A DNA stretch of 64,000 nt from Isoetes taiwanensis. Taxonomy: Eukaryota > Streptophyta > Lycopodiopsida > Isoetales > Isoetaceae. Made by a program: the position numbers and the translations under genes. Position 1 is the stretch's first letter, and the number at the start of each line of letters is the position of its first letter. The DNA is taken from assembly GCA_021234155.1 (NCBI GenBank), contig JAJEKV010000033.1:10550163-10614162 (forward strand), read 5' to 3'. Below the pieces are notes generated by a model. The model was not told the DNA's origin. It did no database searches and saw only the letters and a program-made list of their open reading frames with translations. Below, in pieces: positions 13,774 through 25,974 of the stretch.

Positions 13774-14416
13774 TGATACGATGTTCGTCTAATCACCTGA
13801 ACAAATATTAAAACCTTTTAGCAAATTACTAGCTAAAGCCTTATTCAAAAGAGCTCTCCACCCAACCGGACCACTCAGCTAGCAATATCAGGCTGGAATA
13901 TAAAGACAGTAAGGCATATTTGACAATCAGTTTTCACTTGTAGATCCTTTCTCGAGCTAACAGTCCTGAATATGATGCACCAAGAGTAAGGTTCTAGGAT
14001 AGTAATAGGATATTAAACAAGAACAAGGTCTAGGAAAAAGGTAATGGCTTTCTAGGAATCAGATTCAAGATCAATAATGAGTAGAGCAGTCTTTCTTGAC
14101 CCCCTATCACTCTTCCGGTTAAAACTCTCTTATTCAGACGAGTTATGGGAAGTGCCACCCCAATTCAAAAACTAGACTCTGAGATGGTTCCAACAAAGTA
14201 AATATCGCCTCAATTGGAGCTCTGGTTGTGGAGATATATTTAATTGATTTTCTGAATCTATTTATAGAAGTCTCAGTGTCTTTAGCCTTCTTTGGCCTGC
14301 CTTTGCCTTTTGTTCCCAACCATAATGTATACTAGCTCTATATGATTCGCCCAATGCATAATCATATTGGCCACTCCCCCGAGCTCATTATTAGATATTA
14401 GCCTTAAACCATATCA
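13774..14416 (-). repeat. full-length LTR (5' LTR of minus-strand element)
   Basis: This 643-bp LTR has TGATA/TATCA termini. It is directly preceded on the plus-strand left by ACCAAT and the initiator-tRNA-type primer-binding site complement, which fixes its boundary. Confidence 0.82.
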
Positions 14417-14457
14417 TTATAAACACAATTTACATGTGATCAATACAATTTACAAAT

Positions 14458-17400
14458 CTATTGCATGAGAGAATTTAATTCACTCAATAGGATCAGGTTC
14501 CTTAGCGCCAATACCATGGTTGGATGTCCCGACCATGGGATCAACTTAAAATCTCTGGCAGTGAACTCGAGATCATTGAGAATGTCCATATCGAACTCAG
14601 TATTCTTGATTATATCACAGTCTACATCAGGAACATCTTCAAGTATTTGTTGACTTGATTGTCCCACACCTTGTTCAACAGCGGCACCTTGTTTCTCGAT
14701 CACAGGGACTGCAGCCAAGATAGAGTTCAAGAGGCGGTCAAGCCTATTAAGAATGCCCTGCATGCATTGTCGCATGACCGGCTCATGCTCAAACACAGTG
14801 CAAAATCTCTTATGGATCAATGCAACCTGGCCAAATGAACCACATGAGAAGTAATCAAAGACTCATGTTCTTGGCTGTACCAGCTTCTGCACGAGATAAG
14901 AACATGTGGCAGGTCCAAGCTGGTTTCTCATGATTATGTCCCCTGGCATGCCTTGCCAGCTGTATCTGAATCTGCTGTTGAATACTTTCTCAGACATGGT
15001 CTCATCCTCCCTGTCTGCCTCTTTTTCTTTACATGCTGAAACTGGTGGCAGTTCCTGAGGATGATTGGCAAACGAGAATCTTAGGCCAATATCCTCGACA
15101 GGAGCACTTGCAGTAGGCTGAATTTTTGTGACATATACAAAGCATATGGTTCTTGAACCCCTGTTGCAGGCAAATTCTTGTATTCATCCTCATATATGCC
15201 AATATAAACTCTGGACCTGAAGTCCAGGTTATCCAACACAGATGATAGCAAAAAATATGGTCTGGCCTTGCAAAGCACACTATCCAGAAAGAGTCAGATG
15301 TAGTGTCACAACTGATTAAAGAAATTTGATAGTGTGGCTTTGTCCCACATTGGACTTATGCCCCTAGTATCTAAAACAATCAAGGATACTGGTACAGGAG
15401 TGCACACAACTTGCCCCCTGCTATCAACCAGTTCCACTTCGCAACGGAAGTCTTCAATATCCTGTATCTGCAAGACTGTATTTCGTATCAACCTCGCCAA
15501 GATAGGAAATATGTTATGTAAACTCCTTCCTTGAATACTCCATCTGTAACCCATTTATTATGCAGAGTGCCTATGGCAATCAAGCTGGCATCGTCAAATC
15601 CTGGCACAACTGTCCTGAAATTTGTAAAGGATGTATATTACTTCGGGAAATTATTCTTCACATATTCAAAAATCTCCTTCTTCAAGAACGCAATAGTTCT
15701 TCAAAAAAAAAAAAAAGAACGCAATAGTTCTTAGTGTCTTTGCCCTTGTTTTGAAGAAGTGCTCACCTATATAATCACTTGTGACCTTGACATAGATCTT
15801 CTCATCCAGCACTTCCTGCAACAGAACCCAACAGTCTTCATAGTCAAAATCACTCATGCACCTTAGATAGTTTTAACTGAAGTAGTCACTGTCTTTTGCC
15901 CAAGTGCAGATAATAATTTAACCCTTGTTATCTTTTAATATACCCCTTCCACAAGTTCCAAAGGGACAGAAATAGCTGAAAAATATCTTCAGGCATGAAG
16001 ACCCACTGGTTAAAATCTTTCAGTTGCTTACCACGCACGGTAACTTCAGCCAAGCCAGATAACATTGAAAACAAGAAGGGTGAGAGCATGTTAAGGTGTG
16101 CCAAAAAAAGTATCTAAAAGGTAGTTTTAGAGTACTTTTTCTGCAGGTACCTAATTGATATTAAAAGTACCTAAATCAAAGCTAATAGTCAATATTTTTG
16201 CTTCATGATTGAGAATAATAGAAGAATGATGTCTTAGAGCACTTTTAATATCACCCATTATCATGAGCATGAAGCAATATCGCCATATGTGAGTACCCAG
16301 TGGATATTTTAGGTAGGTTTCAAAAGTGGTACACCCTAACATGCTTTAATCCAGAAGACTTTAGTTTCTGAAAGCAAATGGCACCATGACACTATTTCTA
16401 AGTTTAAACCTGCAAAATGGAAACCTAAGACCAAAGCAAATAATTTTTGAAATAGCACCAGGGGCCATTTCCTCAGCAAATGGTGCCACGACGCTATTTC
16501 AAATCAAAATCAAGAAGCTAATTCAAAGCAAACTCTAAGTACTTTATGGGGTTCTGATCCTGATTGACCACGACCTGGGGGATCAGGTTTGCCGCGGAGA
16601 GTATATTGGTGTCACAGGTGGGAATTTTTGTCAATGTAAGGCTACTTGAAGATAGTCTTGGCAGCGCTATCATTGACTTCACAACTAAGCTGCAGGCATT
16701 CTTGCTTGTTGACATACCAGATACAACCCGACAAGTCCGGAACTCATAAATCTCCGACATCTGTTCCTAGAACTTCGCATTACCTAGTGTTCTACAAATT
16801 AGTTGAGCAGCAAGCACTGAATAATTGCCATTTACTATGTAATAGTGTATCTCCATGAGATCATCCTCGGATTTCTAAGGGATCAGTTTCTTTGTGAGAG
16901 GGGTAAATGGGATCACATTAGCAGGAGTAAACACTGGATGCGAGTCTCTTTTGAAAACAATCCACTAATGTTTTTATGTGCTCCATATTCCTTGCCCTCG
17001 ATATTAAGTTTGGAAGCCCTTGGTATAGATCGAACATGCTTATCCGTTTCGTGAACATGATGCCCAGAGGAAAAAGATAGCCGTGGTCAAAGGTCTTTTG
17101 CAATGTTGTTTCTGCCGTCTTTTCCTCCTCTGACCTTTCCACCTTAAGATTCTGAGGCGCTTCTAGCAAGTGCTGGGCGATCCTCAATGTTAACATGTGC
17201 TCTTTAGTTGGTGGCTCTTCTGGTCGGAGTGCCTGCAGTATCCTATGAAGCTTCTCTAGTGTGCGATGGGCTTGCAAGGTGGTCACCACCACTTCCAGTT
17301 ACCTGCTTCGTATTCCTTTCCAGCCTGCTTAGACTTGCCTCAGGACTAGGTGTGTGAATTTATCTACGGTGCTTTTTAGGAGTGGCCTCCTTGTCAGAAG

Positions 17401-18020
17401 ACTCTAACCTATGCTTCTTCTTCCTTTTCTTTTCCTCAACCTCTTCTGTCACCTCTTTCCCTTCCTTCTTATCTCTGTCCTCCTTTGATTTCTTCTCCTT
17501 TTTGCTTTCTTTCTTGTACAGTTGCGTCTTTAACTCGTCTTGCCTTCTTCTTAGTAACTGTCAAAAACCAGGCCGTGTCCACAATGATGGGAGGTTTCTG
17601 GGAGGCCAATGCCTTTACAACAAATGAATGGGAGTTTTGGAACTCGTTCATAGCTTACAAAGAACACTGCTTCTTCAAATGTGTTGTAAGAGGGAAGTGG
17701 CCATCCTTGCTTCTTGGCTGACACAGATACATTGGCAAAACTAGCAGACATCAGAATGGGGTCATAAAATTTCCAGTCTATATGATTATCCTTAGTTCAT
17801 TCATGTCCTCCAGAACCACGCGGAGCCAGTCATTGCAAACATTCTTAAGAATCTTCTTTCTTCATGTTGACAATGATACCTGGCTGGTAAATTCCTCCAG
17901 AATCTCCAGACATCTCTCGTGTCACTTCTAGTGTTACCCTCGTTATCTTGATGCACTAGCTCTAATGTCATCATAATTGTATGCTCAGAGTGGAACCGTG
18001 GATCCAAGAGGAGCACAACT
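14458..18020 (-). other. unassigned coding-like region, possible decayed multi-exon gene
   Basis: Several minus-strand open segments have coding-like composition: about 18005-17880, 17292-16918, 15857-15666, 15554-15306, 15278-15081 and 14820-14458. Some are bounded by plausible splice signals, such as TTTCAG before about 18005 and AG|GTATCA near 17880. The 15554-15306 segment (core ELVDSRGQVVCTPVPVSLIV) distantly resembles the central region of CBP60 calmodulin-binding proteins, but the flanking segments do not follow in the expected order, so I do not assign it. The 14820-14458 segment is an acidic tail of 120 residues. A MITE-like repeat lies inside the region. It could be a real, poorly conserved gene or a relic. 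Confidence 0.3.
16085..16345. mobile_element. MITE-like element, 261 bp
   Basis: Terminal inverted repeats of 19 bp match at 17 positions. The left end reads AGCATGTTAAGGTGTGCCA at 16085-16103, and the right end at 16327-16345 is its complement with two changes. The interior is partly self-complementary (GCTTCATG near 16200 and CATGAAGC near 16270). There is no coding sequence. No clear target-site duplication is visible, so the superfamily cannot be named. Confidence 0.65.
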
Positions 18021-18144
18021 GAAACAAAGAAGTATGTCAGTCATGGCCCATCTGAGCAGCAAATGGCACCATATTTTAACTTGAAAATCAGGTGCTCGCT
18101 AAGGAACCTAAACATCACACAAGCACACCTAAACGTTATCTCTA

Positions 18145-18870
18145 TTATGAATAGTGCCATGGCGCCATTTGTTTGCTTGGCTAGGCCAAGGCAAATGCTA
18201 ACAGCACAGCACCAGGCTGCCTGTAATGCATCTGCACTCGTGCCGCTAAGCAAGGAAATGGGATGCATTACAGGCAGCCATATGATGTGCTGTTAGCATC
18301 TGCCTTCGCCTAGCCAAGCAAGGAAATGGCGCCATGGCACCATTTGCATACTAGATACATGTATTGACACACATGAAAAAGCACCCTAGCAAGCAAATGA
18401 CGCCATTTGCTTGCTTAGTTATGCCAGGACAGATGCTTAAAGCACAACAAGAAGTTTGTTAAGCCAACATAAAAACTGCGTTGTGGCATGGCGCCGTTTG
18501 CTTCATTAGACCGCTATGTTGGCTTAACGAACTTGTTGTTGTGCTTTACGCATCTGTCCTGGCATAACTAAGCAAGTAAATGGTGTCGTGGCACCATTTG
18601 CATGCGAGGGTTCTTCTTCTTGTGCGTCAATACAAGCATGTAGTATGCAAATGGCACCGGCGCTATTTTCTTGCTTGGTTATGTCAGGACAGATGCTTAA
18701 AACACAATAACAAGTTTGATAAGCCAACATAAAAATGCTGGCTAATGAAGCAAATGGCATGACCATGCCATTTTCCATACACACAGTAGTTTTAATGTTG
18801 GCTTAGCAAACTTGCTGTTGTGTTTTAAGTATCTGTCCTGGCTCAACCAAGCAAGGAAATGGCGCCAGCA
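18145..18870. repeat. three consecutive foldback repeats
   Basis: Three imperfect inverted repeats lie end to end at about 18160-18335, 18390-18600 and 18660-18865. Each has arms of about 60 bp around a short loop, and each is bordered by AAATGGCGCC/GGCACCATTT palindromes. In the second, the left arm GCCAGGACAGATGCTTAAAG pairs with CTTTACGCATCTGTCCTGGC. The third uses nearly the same arms, and the first is a more distant relative. No coding capacity is apparent. The structure suggests a foldback transposon family or a locus that makes double-stranded RNA. Confidence 0.75.
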
Positions 18871-19123
18871 AAAAGGCTATAACTGATTAATATATGTCCG
18901 GTATATATACGTAAGTAAATGCTAATAAAAAATCCCTAAAAGTATTCACTAATGTTATTTACGCATTACAAATGTGCACCCCCCTTGGTCCCATGCTCCA
19001 ATCTTACTTCCTTCGTAAGATTACGCAGGTTCTCCATAGCGGTGGTTCTGACACAACAGAACACCTGTGGAAATGGAAGAAGGCATCATGAGGTGCGCAT
19101 ACATGGCTGCGAAGATTTTCTTA

Positions 19124-19430
19124 TTACAATGCTTGTAAGAGTTTTAGGTTTGTAATCTATGTTTCAAAGCTCCAGGTCTATAATTTCAGTTTTGCCATCA
19201 TGGCGTCTTTAAATAAATGTGAGACAATGCTGCCTTAAGAATTCAGGAAGGCTGCATAACGGTTTTAGTATGGCTGCATCTCACATATTCTTCATGATAA
19301 TGTTTGTAAAATTCTTAGGTCTGATAAAGTATGAGTTAACAAAGCTCCAGGTCTGTAATTCAATTTTGCCATGATGGCCTCTTTAAATAAATCAGAGACA
19401 ATGCTGCCTAAGAATTCAAGGACCGTGAAT
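19124..19430 (+). repeat. tandem duplication, about 175 bp period
   Basis: A segment with AAAGCTCCAGGTCT, TTTTGCCAT(C/G)ATGGC, TCTTTAAATAAAT and GAGACAATGCTGCC occurs at about 19124-19250 and again at about 19295-19430. The copies are about 80-85% alike. No coding function is seen. Confidence 0.7.
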
Positions 19431-19435
19431 TGTAG

Positions 19436-22400
19436 TTGGATTGTGTAAGTTTTATGTCAACTATGTTATGTTCCTCTTCTTATATAGAAGAGAACTATCA
19501 TTCTAGGAAAGGGACGCCAGTTTTGGCATCAGCTCTTCTTTCGGACCGAGGCTTTCTTTGGCATAAGCCTGCTATATTGCAGGCTTTCTTTGGCCCTTTC
19601 TCCCATAAAAGCCTTGTGTCTTCCTGCATTCCTCATCGGCGTTTCCTCTGAGATGAATCTTGTTGTTGTACGAGTTTTCCTAAGCCATTCTCATTAGCTA
19701 GATTTCTCCTTCTTCTCTATGCAGTTTCTTTAGTTTCTACTTACTACTAGATCAATGCATAAGCTTTTACGGTTTGCAGTCCTTACTGCTATCAGATTCA
19801 TAGCTTTTGTTGAGCAATTTTTTCCAAAATCCTAAATCGCTTCCTCGTTTGGTGGTTTCTTGGGTTCGGATGGGCTGGAGTTGGGAGTCCAACGTCATTA
19901 TATCTAACTGGTTCTGGCATGATCTCCAGCTTTTGCCATATGAATCAGGACCTATCTTTGATCGTTTGTGTTTATCTGCTGGGATAGATATGCTTGCCAT
20001 TTTGAAGATGGATGGCTATGGACAACTTCCCTGGTCGGTTTGTCTTTTGAGGTTTGCACCTTGTTTCACAAATTTCTTTGTCCTTTCCTCCCTTTCATTA
20101 TTAATTTTGAGATGCTGATGATCGCTTATAGATTTTGGAGTTGGGGTATCATGTTCTTTACTGTCAGCTGGTGGACAAATTTGGGTTGGATTCCAGGGCT
20201 TCTACCTCGATTCTTTGGGAGATTTCGTATTCTCTAGGTTTTTCAAATTGCTTCGGGTGAGTGGAACGCCGTTTTTGAGCAGGTCGGATCCATGGGCGAT
20301 GGTTGCATCTGTGTACAGGTGTTACTTTTTTGATAGATAACCACGATAAAATAATGATTTAGCTTATAAAATTAATATTTTATTGTGTGGATGTATTGGT
20401 TGGTCGATTGGTTTGTTGTTGTAGAGGCGTAAGTTAGTCTTGTGGGGCAACTCATGGATGAGAAGTGTTATTATTTTTTATTTTTAATATTGACGATGTT
20501 TTTGGACCTTGGAATCGAGAAGAAAACCTTGTAATCGAGGAGAAGTCTTTGAATCATTGTGACATTCGATGCCTTGAATTTTTTTTTGTTGGGGATGCAA
20601 CTTCGCTTAGGATGACTTGGAGTTTTTTGTTGCACTTGTATTTTGCAAGATTGTTGCTTGGGGTTTTCGGGGCCCCCTATCCCTTACTTTCCATGTTTTT
20701 GAATTTCGTAGCTTTTAGTTTGTTTAATTGGTCAGTTTTTTTTTTTTTTGTGGGTTCTTTATAGATTGGACTCTAGGGTCGTGGGTTTCTACCGTTTGAG
20801 GTCTTAAAAGCGGCGATAGACTTTATTCTGTCTTGGAGTGGTCGGTCAAGGTTTTGCCCATCAATCCCTTGTTTTTCAGAGATCATGTATAGGTAGTTTA
20901 TGAATTCTGTGCAAGTGTGCAAACACTTTGGTTTTGCTTATTATGGCAAGAGGTTCAAGTCCCCTTCATTGCATCGAGCTTTGTGATTGACTTGTCCCAA
21001 TGGTTCAAAAACCTTACGATGAGGTGAAAATGCCGGGTTGACCCCATCACGAATTTAGTGGACGGTGTAGAATGCACTAGAAGGAATAAGCATTTGAATA
21101 TTACTGTGATCAATGGCGCGATAAGGAGAGTTCAATCGCTTCAATCTTTCTTGCTACCAATGCCATACATTGCACTAGTTTATATTCCTTGATGCCAAGC
21201 TTCCTGCAATGCAGGCAACCAGCGGCCAAATCCATCATCATGTAAACACCACAAGAAAAGGCCGAATGTATAAGGGTAAGCTTTTTGGGATGCAATTCAT
21301 GTTTGCCCCTGGATGCTGCGACCGGCAGCAGCCTGGAGCAGCCCACCGGAAGCAAACAGGGAATTGCAGACCAAAACGCTTACCCTTACAATATCATAAT
21401 CAGGGAGGCATTTTCTTCAATCAGGGAGCCTAGAACCAGATTTCAGAACTTAAATCTTGTTAGATCGATGAAAATGTCTCAAAAATTGGAGCAAGCACCT
21501 GTTCCGCCCTTGAAATCTCTGTTGGAACTGCTTGTTCTGCTCTTGAAATCTCTGTTGGAACTGCCTTCTGCATTGCTTGCACTGGAAATCTTGACAAGAC
21601 TCCTTTGTTTCTCGTGCATGTTCAAGAAATTTACTCCGGCCATCCAAGCAAAAACATAGCATGTCCAAGGTATTCTATGCGGCAAAAATATGGGGGCTTC
21701 CGAAACATAGGGTTCGAAACATAGGGTTCGAGGGGATTTTGTGTGCAGAAATAGCGTATTTCTGAGCGATTAAGAGAAAAAATATGGGGTTTCTATACTG
21801 CTGAAACAGGGGATTCTTGTGCAGGAGATTTTGTGTGCCGAAACAGGGGTTCTTGTGTAGGGGATTTTGTGTTCAAGCAGGCTTCTTGATCGCGTCCACC
21901 GGTTTCATGAATGCAAATTCTTGATGGCATCACCGGTTGAACCAGTAAACGAGATTTTGTGGACCCAATCGTCATGCTGTGATATTGGCTGATGCCATGT
22001 GGCATCACAAGAATACACCACCGAAGAAAATGTCGACCCGATTATGATATTATGTGGCGAATTTGGTTAGGAAATGTTCCCTAACTAATTTACCAAGATA
22101 CTTGTGATGAAAATTGTACGATGTGGATAAGACATGTGGCAAATAAAATAAAAAGGGCAAAACGTGGCAATAAGAAGGTGTTGAAAGCAGGATCATCGGA
22201 TCAATCCGATCCAATCCAACGGCTGACAAGTGAAACCGAAAAAGACGCAATAGATAAGGGTTCTTTCATCTACCAAAATTAACTGCCAAATAAATAAGAA
22301 TTATCTCGGCCGTCGATACGTCAGCGAATGGCTGTCGTTTGTGGCGGCTAGCCGTCGCGGACGACTCTGTTGGGAACCGTCGATGGGCTAGATGGACGGC

Positions 22401-22910
22401 CGAGATGGGTTCCCTATAACCCGTGTATCATGTCGGTGTTATCACTGCGCGTTCTCATCCACTCCGGTAGCCTATTTCTTCTCTTATCCGCGCCGATTCC
22501 CTCCTCTTTGCCGCCCTCATCCGTTCGATATCAGGGGGATTTGGCGCTACCCATCGATTTTCTAAGCATTCTTTTCACTGCCCATCTTTCCGTTTTTTTT
22601 TTCGCCTTGATCCATACCTTGTTGCCTGCAAATCTTCCCTCTATATCTTTTCTGTTTTTCACAAAAAATTGCTAGAATTTGGCTCCCATTGTTTCCATTC
22701 TTTATCTCTTGAAATCGTTTATTGGATCTTGAATTTAAGGTTTTGTGGGTTCTTGGAAAGCAAGGGTTTGTGGTTTTCTGGACCAAGATCCAATCTGGCA
22801 AGGGAATGCTTGAACAGGAATGCACTGGGATATACTTTCTTATGGGTAATGAAGAAGGCTGATATTTAGAAGTGGGCGATTAGAAATAGGTTTCAATCAA
22901 TGTCCAGGAG
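19436..22910. other. no gene assigned
   Basis: Open frames up to about 120 residues occur on both strands without recognisable domains. Short repeats such as GAAACATAGGGTTCGA (about 21705-21730) and GGGATTTTGTGT variants (21735-21870) are present. The GC-richer part at 22.3-22.6 kb could be the 5' region of the gene that follows. Confidence 0.4.
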
Positions 22911-24393
22911 ATGAAGATATTTTTTGGTGCTGGTGCTTGTGATTCTCATGCATCAGAGACTGTTACTGGCATGGGATCTGCCACAATTGTAAACTATGAT
23001 AAAGATACATTGTGGTACCTTCATATTAGAAGCGTGAGCTTTGATCATCTGTAGCTGTACATCAACTTAAACAACTTTGATACTTCCTACTATAGGTGAG
23101 TACCTTTCGTATACATGTTTTTATCATGTGTAAATGGTGCCATTTCTCTACCACCAGGTTTATCTGTTAATCCACCACTTGGTTAGATATAAAGCCTCAA
23201 TTCTTTGCAATAAAGATCACTAGGTTCAGTTTTTTTTGGTGCTGCAATGATTTTGCACAAAGCGCTATAGTAAGTAGATTTTGTTGTCAAGTTGACCTGA
23301 AAGTCCTATATAACTTTACTCATATATTCCTTCTTTGCCAGGTATAGAGTCACAGGTAGTGTGTTGAGGTAGGTGCTTGATCCACATCCTGACAGAAATG
23401 GATATTGCAAATATGAGCTCTATACAAGAACATTATAGGTCATGCTGCGACGTCGCATTTAACTTGGAGAGATGCATAGAGAAGCATTATAGGTCATGTT
23501 GGGATGTGGCATTCTCCTCAATGGGTATAATTTTAGAAAATATTGCTGTTTGTATGGATATTCAGCAACCTGTATATTCTCAAATAACATATCACATGCC
23601 ATTTTTTTGTCTTGGCAAACTCTGTTTCACCACTATATCAGAAGGTGTCAAGACCTTCTCAAATTCAGTATGCAGGACAATGAGGCAGTGGAGTATTGAT
23701 CTTATGGTGCATATTGTTTTCAATGGCATGATAATTTTGAATCCAAGGCTGAATAAGAATCAACAGCACCAACTGATGTCAGTAATTTCGAGAGCTGTAG
23801 AGCAGCTTCTGTTTCAACATTCATTTGATGACAGGATTGTCAAGGGCATTGTTACTCTCGTTAGTCCAGATCGAGGATCTTGTCTCTTACTAACATACCT
23901 GATAGATGTTCTGCGGGAGTTGGCGTGCAATGACCATGCTGCTATGGAGTCCAAACAGTTTCATATGGATTTAGAATCAGCAAAACCTCGTGTGAAAGGG
24001 CATGTTGAAGAAGATGCAAACACTGTGAGAGCACTTTTGGAGGAATATGGCATCCAACATATTTATGTTGCTGCCATGCCTGTTATGGTAAGGAAGGCTG
24101 TTCTTGATGCTTTAAAAAGTCAAGCCGAATCATCTTCCAATAACAGTGATTTTCAAGTTGCCAAGGATTTATCTCCTGTCTGTTGCATCACTTTGGAGCC
24201 GTTGCTGTTTAAAAATCATAAAGTGTCCAAAGATGTGGTTGCAGTTGTTCAAGGTGCTCATAAAATTGGGAAGAAACATGCATTTCTTTACCGCGGCAAT
24301 GCTTTATATAATTGGTTGGGGACTCCTCGGCTTCCAAGAAGTCCAGAAACGAGATATGTTATAAAACCAATGGATATCTATCGGCTATCTTAG
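22911..24393 (+). CDS. unassigned protein, at least two exons, C-terminal Cys/U-box-like segment
   Basis: The long exon runs through 23377-24393 and ends at a TAG stop. A possible upstream exon begins with ATG at 22911 (MKIFFGAGACDSHASETV) and stops or splices before 23054. The exon joining is not resolved, so the true start is uncertain. Near the N-terminus of the long exon an 18-residue unit (starting HYRSC) is duplicated in frame. The C-terminal 75 residues contain CCITLEPLL, then a basic/aromatic stretch, NWL and SPETR...DIYRL. This spacing recalls U-box or degenerate RING domains, but the zinc ligands are not complete, so that reading is tentative. The middle is predicted helical (a region around LLEEYGIQHIYVAAMP). 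I do not recognise the family. Uniform codon use and length argue that it is real. Confidence 0.55.
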
Positions 24394-25960
24394 AGCAAGC
24401 TTTTGTCTAAGGGTTTCAGATATGACAAGCTATCAATATTTCTTGTACATCAATGTAAAATTTCATTTTTTTATTGCACCATTTTTGTCAGAATGAGTAA
24501 CACAGTTGTGCTCCTGTTCTGTTTTCATCAATCCTAAGTGAATGACATTAAGGAGGCTTTATCATCAGCATTCCCCAGTTAGTTGGGTTGGAAGAAAGGA
24601 GACGGGGAAATTAAACACATTGAATTTGATAGTATAGTTTTGGCGAATTATTAAATACAATCATTGCAGCTATAACCCAATTAACATGGTTTCAGGTCTC
24701 CTATTTCCTATTAGTTTGTACAGCAGAAATACCCTGCAGTCTAACCCTTGAAACAATATGGTGCCAGAAAACAACACAATATATACATGGAACATATAAC
24801 ATAAACAACAATGGATCCCCAGAATAACATAGAAATATATATAACATTCCAACATTTGTAGTGTGGGATTCCAACCCACACTATAATAATGTGGGCACGA
24901 TCAAAATCCATATTTTTATATCTTAAGATTTTGGAAGGTTATTGTTGGTATTTGTAGAAAAAATGGTAGCTTGCTGACGCTGGCATCGAGGTTTCGGGAA
25001 CAGGTATATGTTTTTTTTTTTTGTTGTCAGTGGGCAGATAATCCCGCGCGTGATTAGTGGCATATGGCGGCCCAACAGCCAGATTCTAAAATTGCTTGTT
25101 GCGGTGGTGAAGGCAGAAAGCGGATGGGGAGGCCATTTATTCCTATCAGCTGTGGTTCGTGGTTCTTCAAACAGGTGAAGCGGCTCCTTCTTGTTTTGAT
25201 TTCGTTCTTGTTTGTTGAGCATGTCGATGAGGAAGGCAGCAAGAAAGGGGAAGGGTGCAACAGCCCATGCCCCCATCCCGGCTGTTGCTACCATGCCTGC
25301 CATACCTGCTTGTGCACAGACCCATCCGGCCTATTGCTGCCATGCCTAGCACATCCAGCTCTGGACAGATCCAAAGCCCCCTGCCATGCCCAATTCCTCC
25401 ATGAATTGGGAGGCAATTGACGTGTCTGTGACATTAGGCCTTTCAGGGCAGGACGTCCCTCTTAGTTTCTATGAAGCCTTATCATCCTTCTGTGACAGAA
25501 GACGCATAGCAGGGGCTTCTCTGCAGACCACTTGCATGTCCAGGCTGTTTTGAGAGCACCTTATAAAAGTCTGAAGGCCATCAATGAAGCTACCAAGAGA
25601 GATTTTAACTGGCCATCTAAGCCATCAAGTAAGAATAACATGCTCCACTGCTTTGAAGAGATAGTGGGCTACTCTATGAAGGATATTGGACCTAGCGCCA
25701 ACGCCAGCGCCTGCAGCTAGATGGCCTAGCGCCTAGTGCCAATGCCAGCGCCACCGCTTAGCGCCTTTGTTTTCATCACTCTAGACACTAAAGATATCAA
25801 GAATCATGAAGGCAAGTCTCCAAGGCAAAGGTAGGTCTTCTTTTACTTGATTTTTTAGTTTTCCTAGTCAAATAGCACCAGTTTCTTGAATATATGTTTG
25901 CTTGATGGATATTGAGGATGCAAATGGCATGCATCCTTAGCATGATCTGCTTTATTAAAT
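24394..25960. other. no gene assigned
   Basis: The region holds AT-rich sequence, a T-run near 25.01 kb, and a Cys/Pro-rich open frame at 25.06-25.42 kb that looks like low-complexity CATGCC/CCTGCC repeats. A fragment at 25.53-25.72 kb has a coding-like frame, but it is too short to name. AGCGCC/GCCAGCGCC repeats lie near 25.69-25.76 kb. Confidence 0.4.
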
Positions 25961-25974
25961 GCATGTTGAGGAAT

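Larger units (their letters stand above)
12054..14416 (-). mobile_element. rearranged non-autonomous LTR element
   Basis: A full LTR at 13774-14416 (643 bp) starts TGATACG and ends ATATCA. A partial LTR at about 12246-12604 ends with the same ATATCA. The partial copy lacks about 250 bp that correspond to 13858-14108, and its outer edge is fused to a stretch (12160-12245) that duplicates internal sequence at about 13532-13627. Next to the full LTR, GCTCTGATACCA at 13760-13771 is the complement of a primer-binding site for initiator methionine tRNA. The polypurine tract (minus strand) abuts the partial LTR at 12605. The element is therefore oriented on the minus strand. Its internal region (12605-13759) has no gag or pol coding. 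Confidence 0.8.

Noticed and set aside
15306-15554. CBP60-type calmodulin-binding protein
   Set aside because: Only one short segment resembles the family, and the neighbouring segments are not in the expected order.
25064-25420. Cys/Pro-rich 118-residue ORF
   Set aside because: It is open on both strands and built from CATGCC/CCTGCC low-complexity words; no start or splice context supports it.
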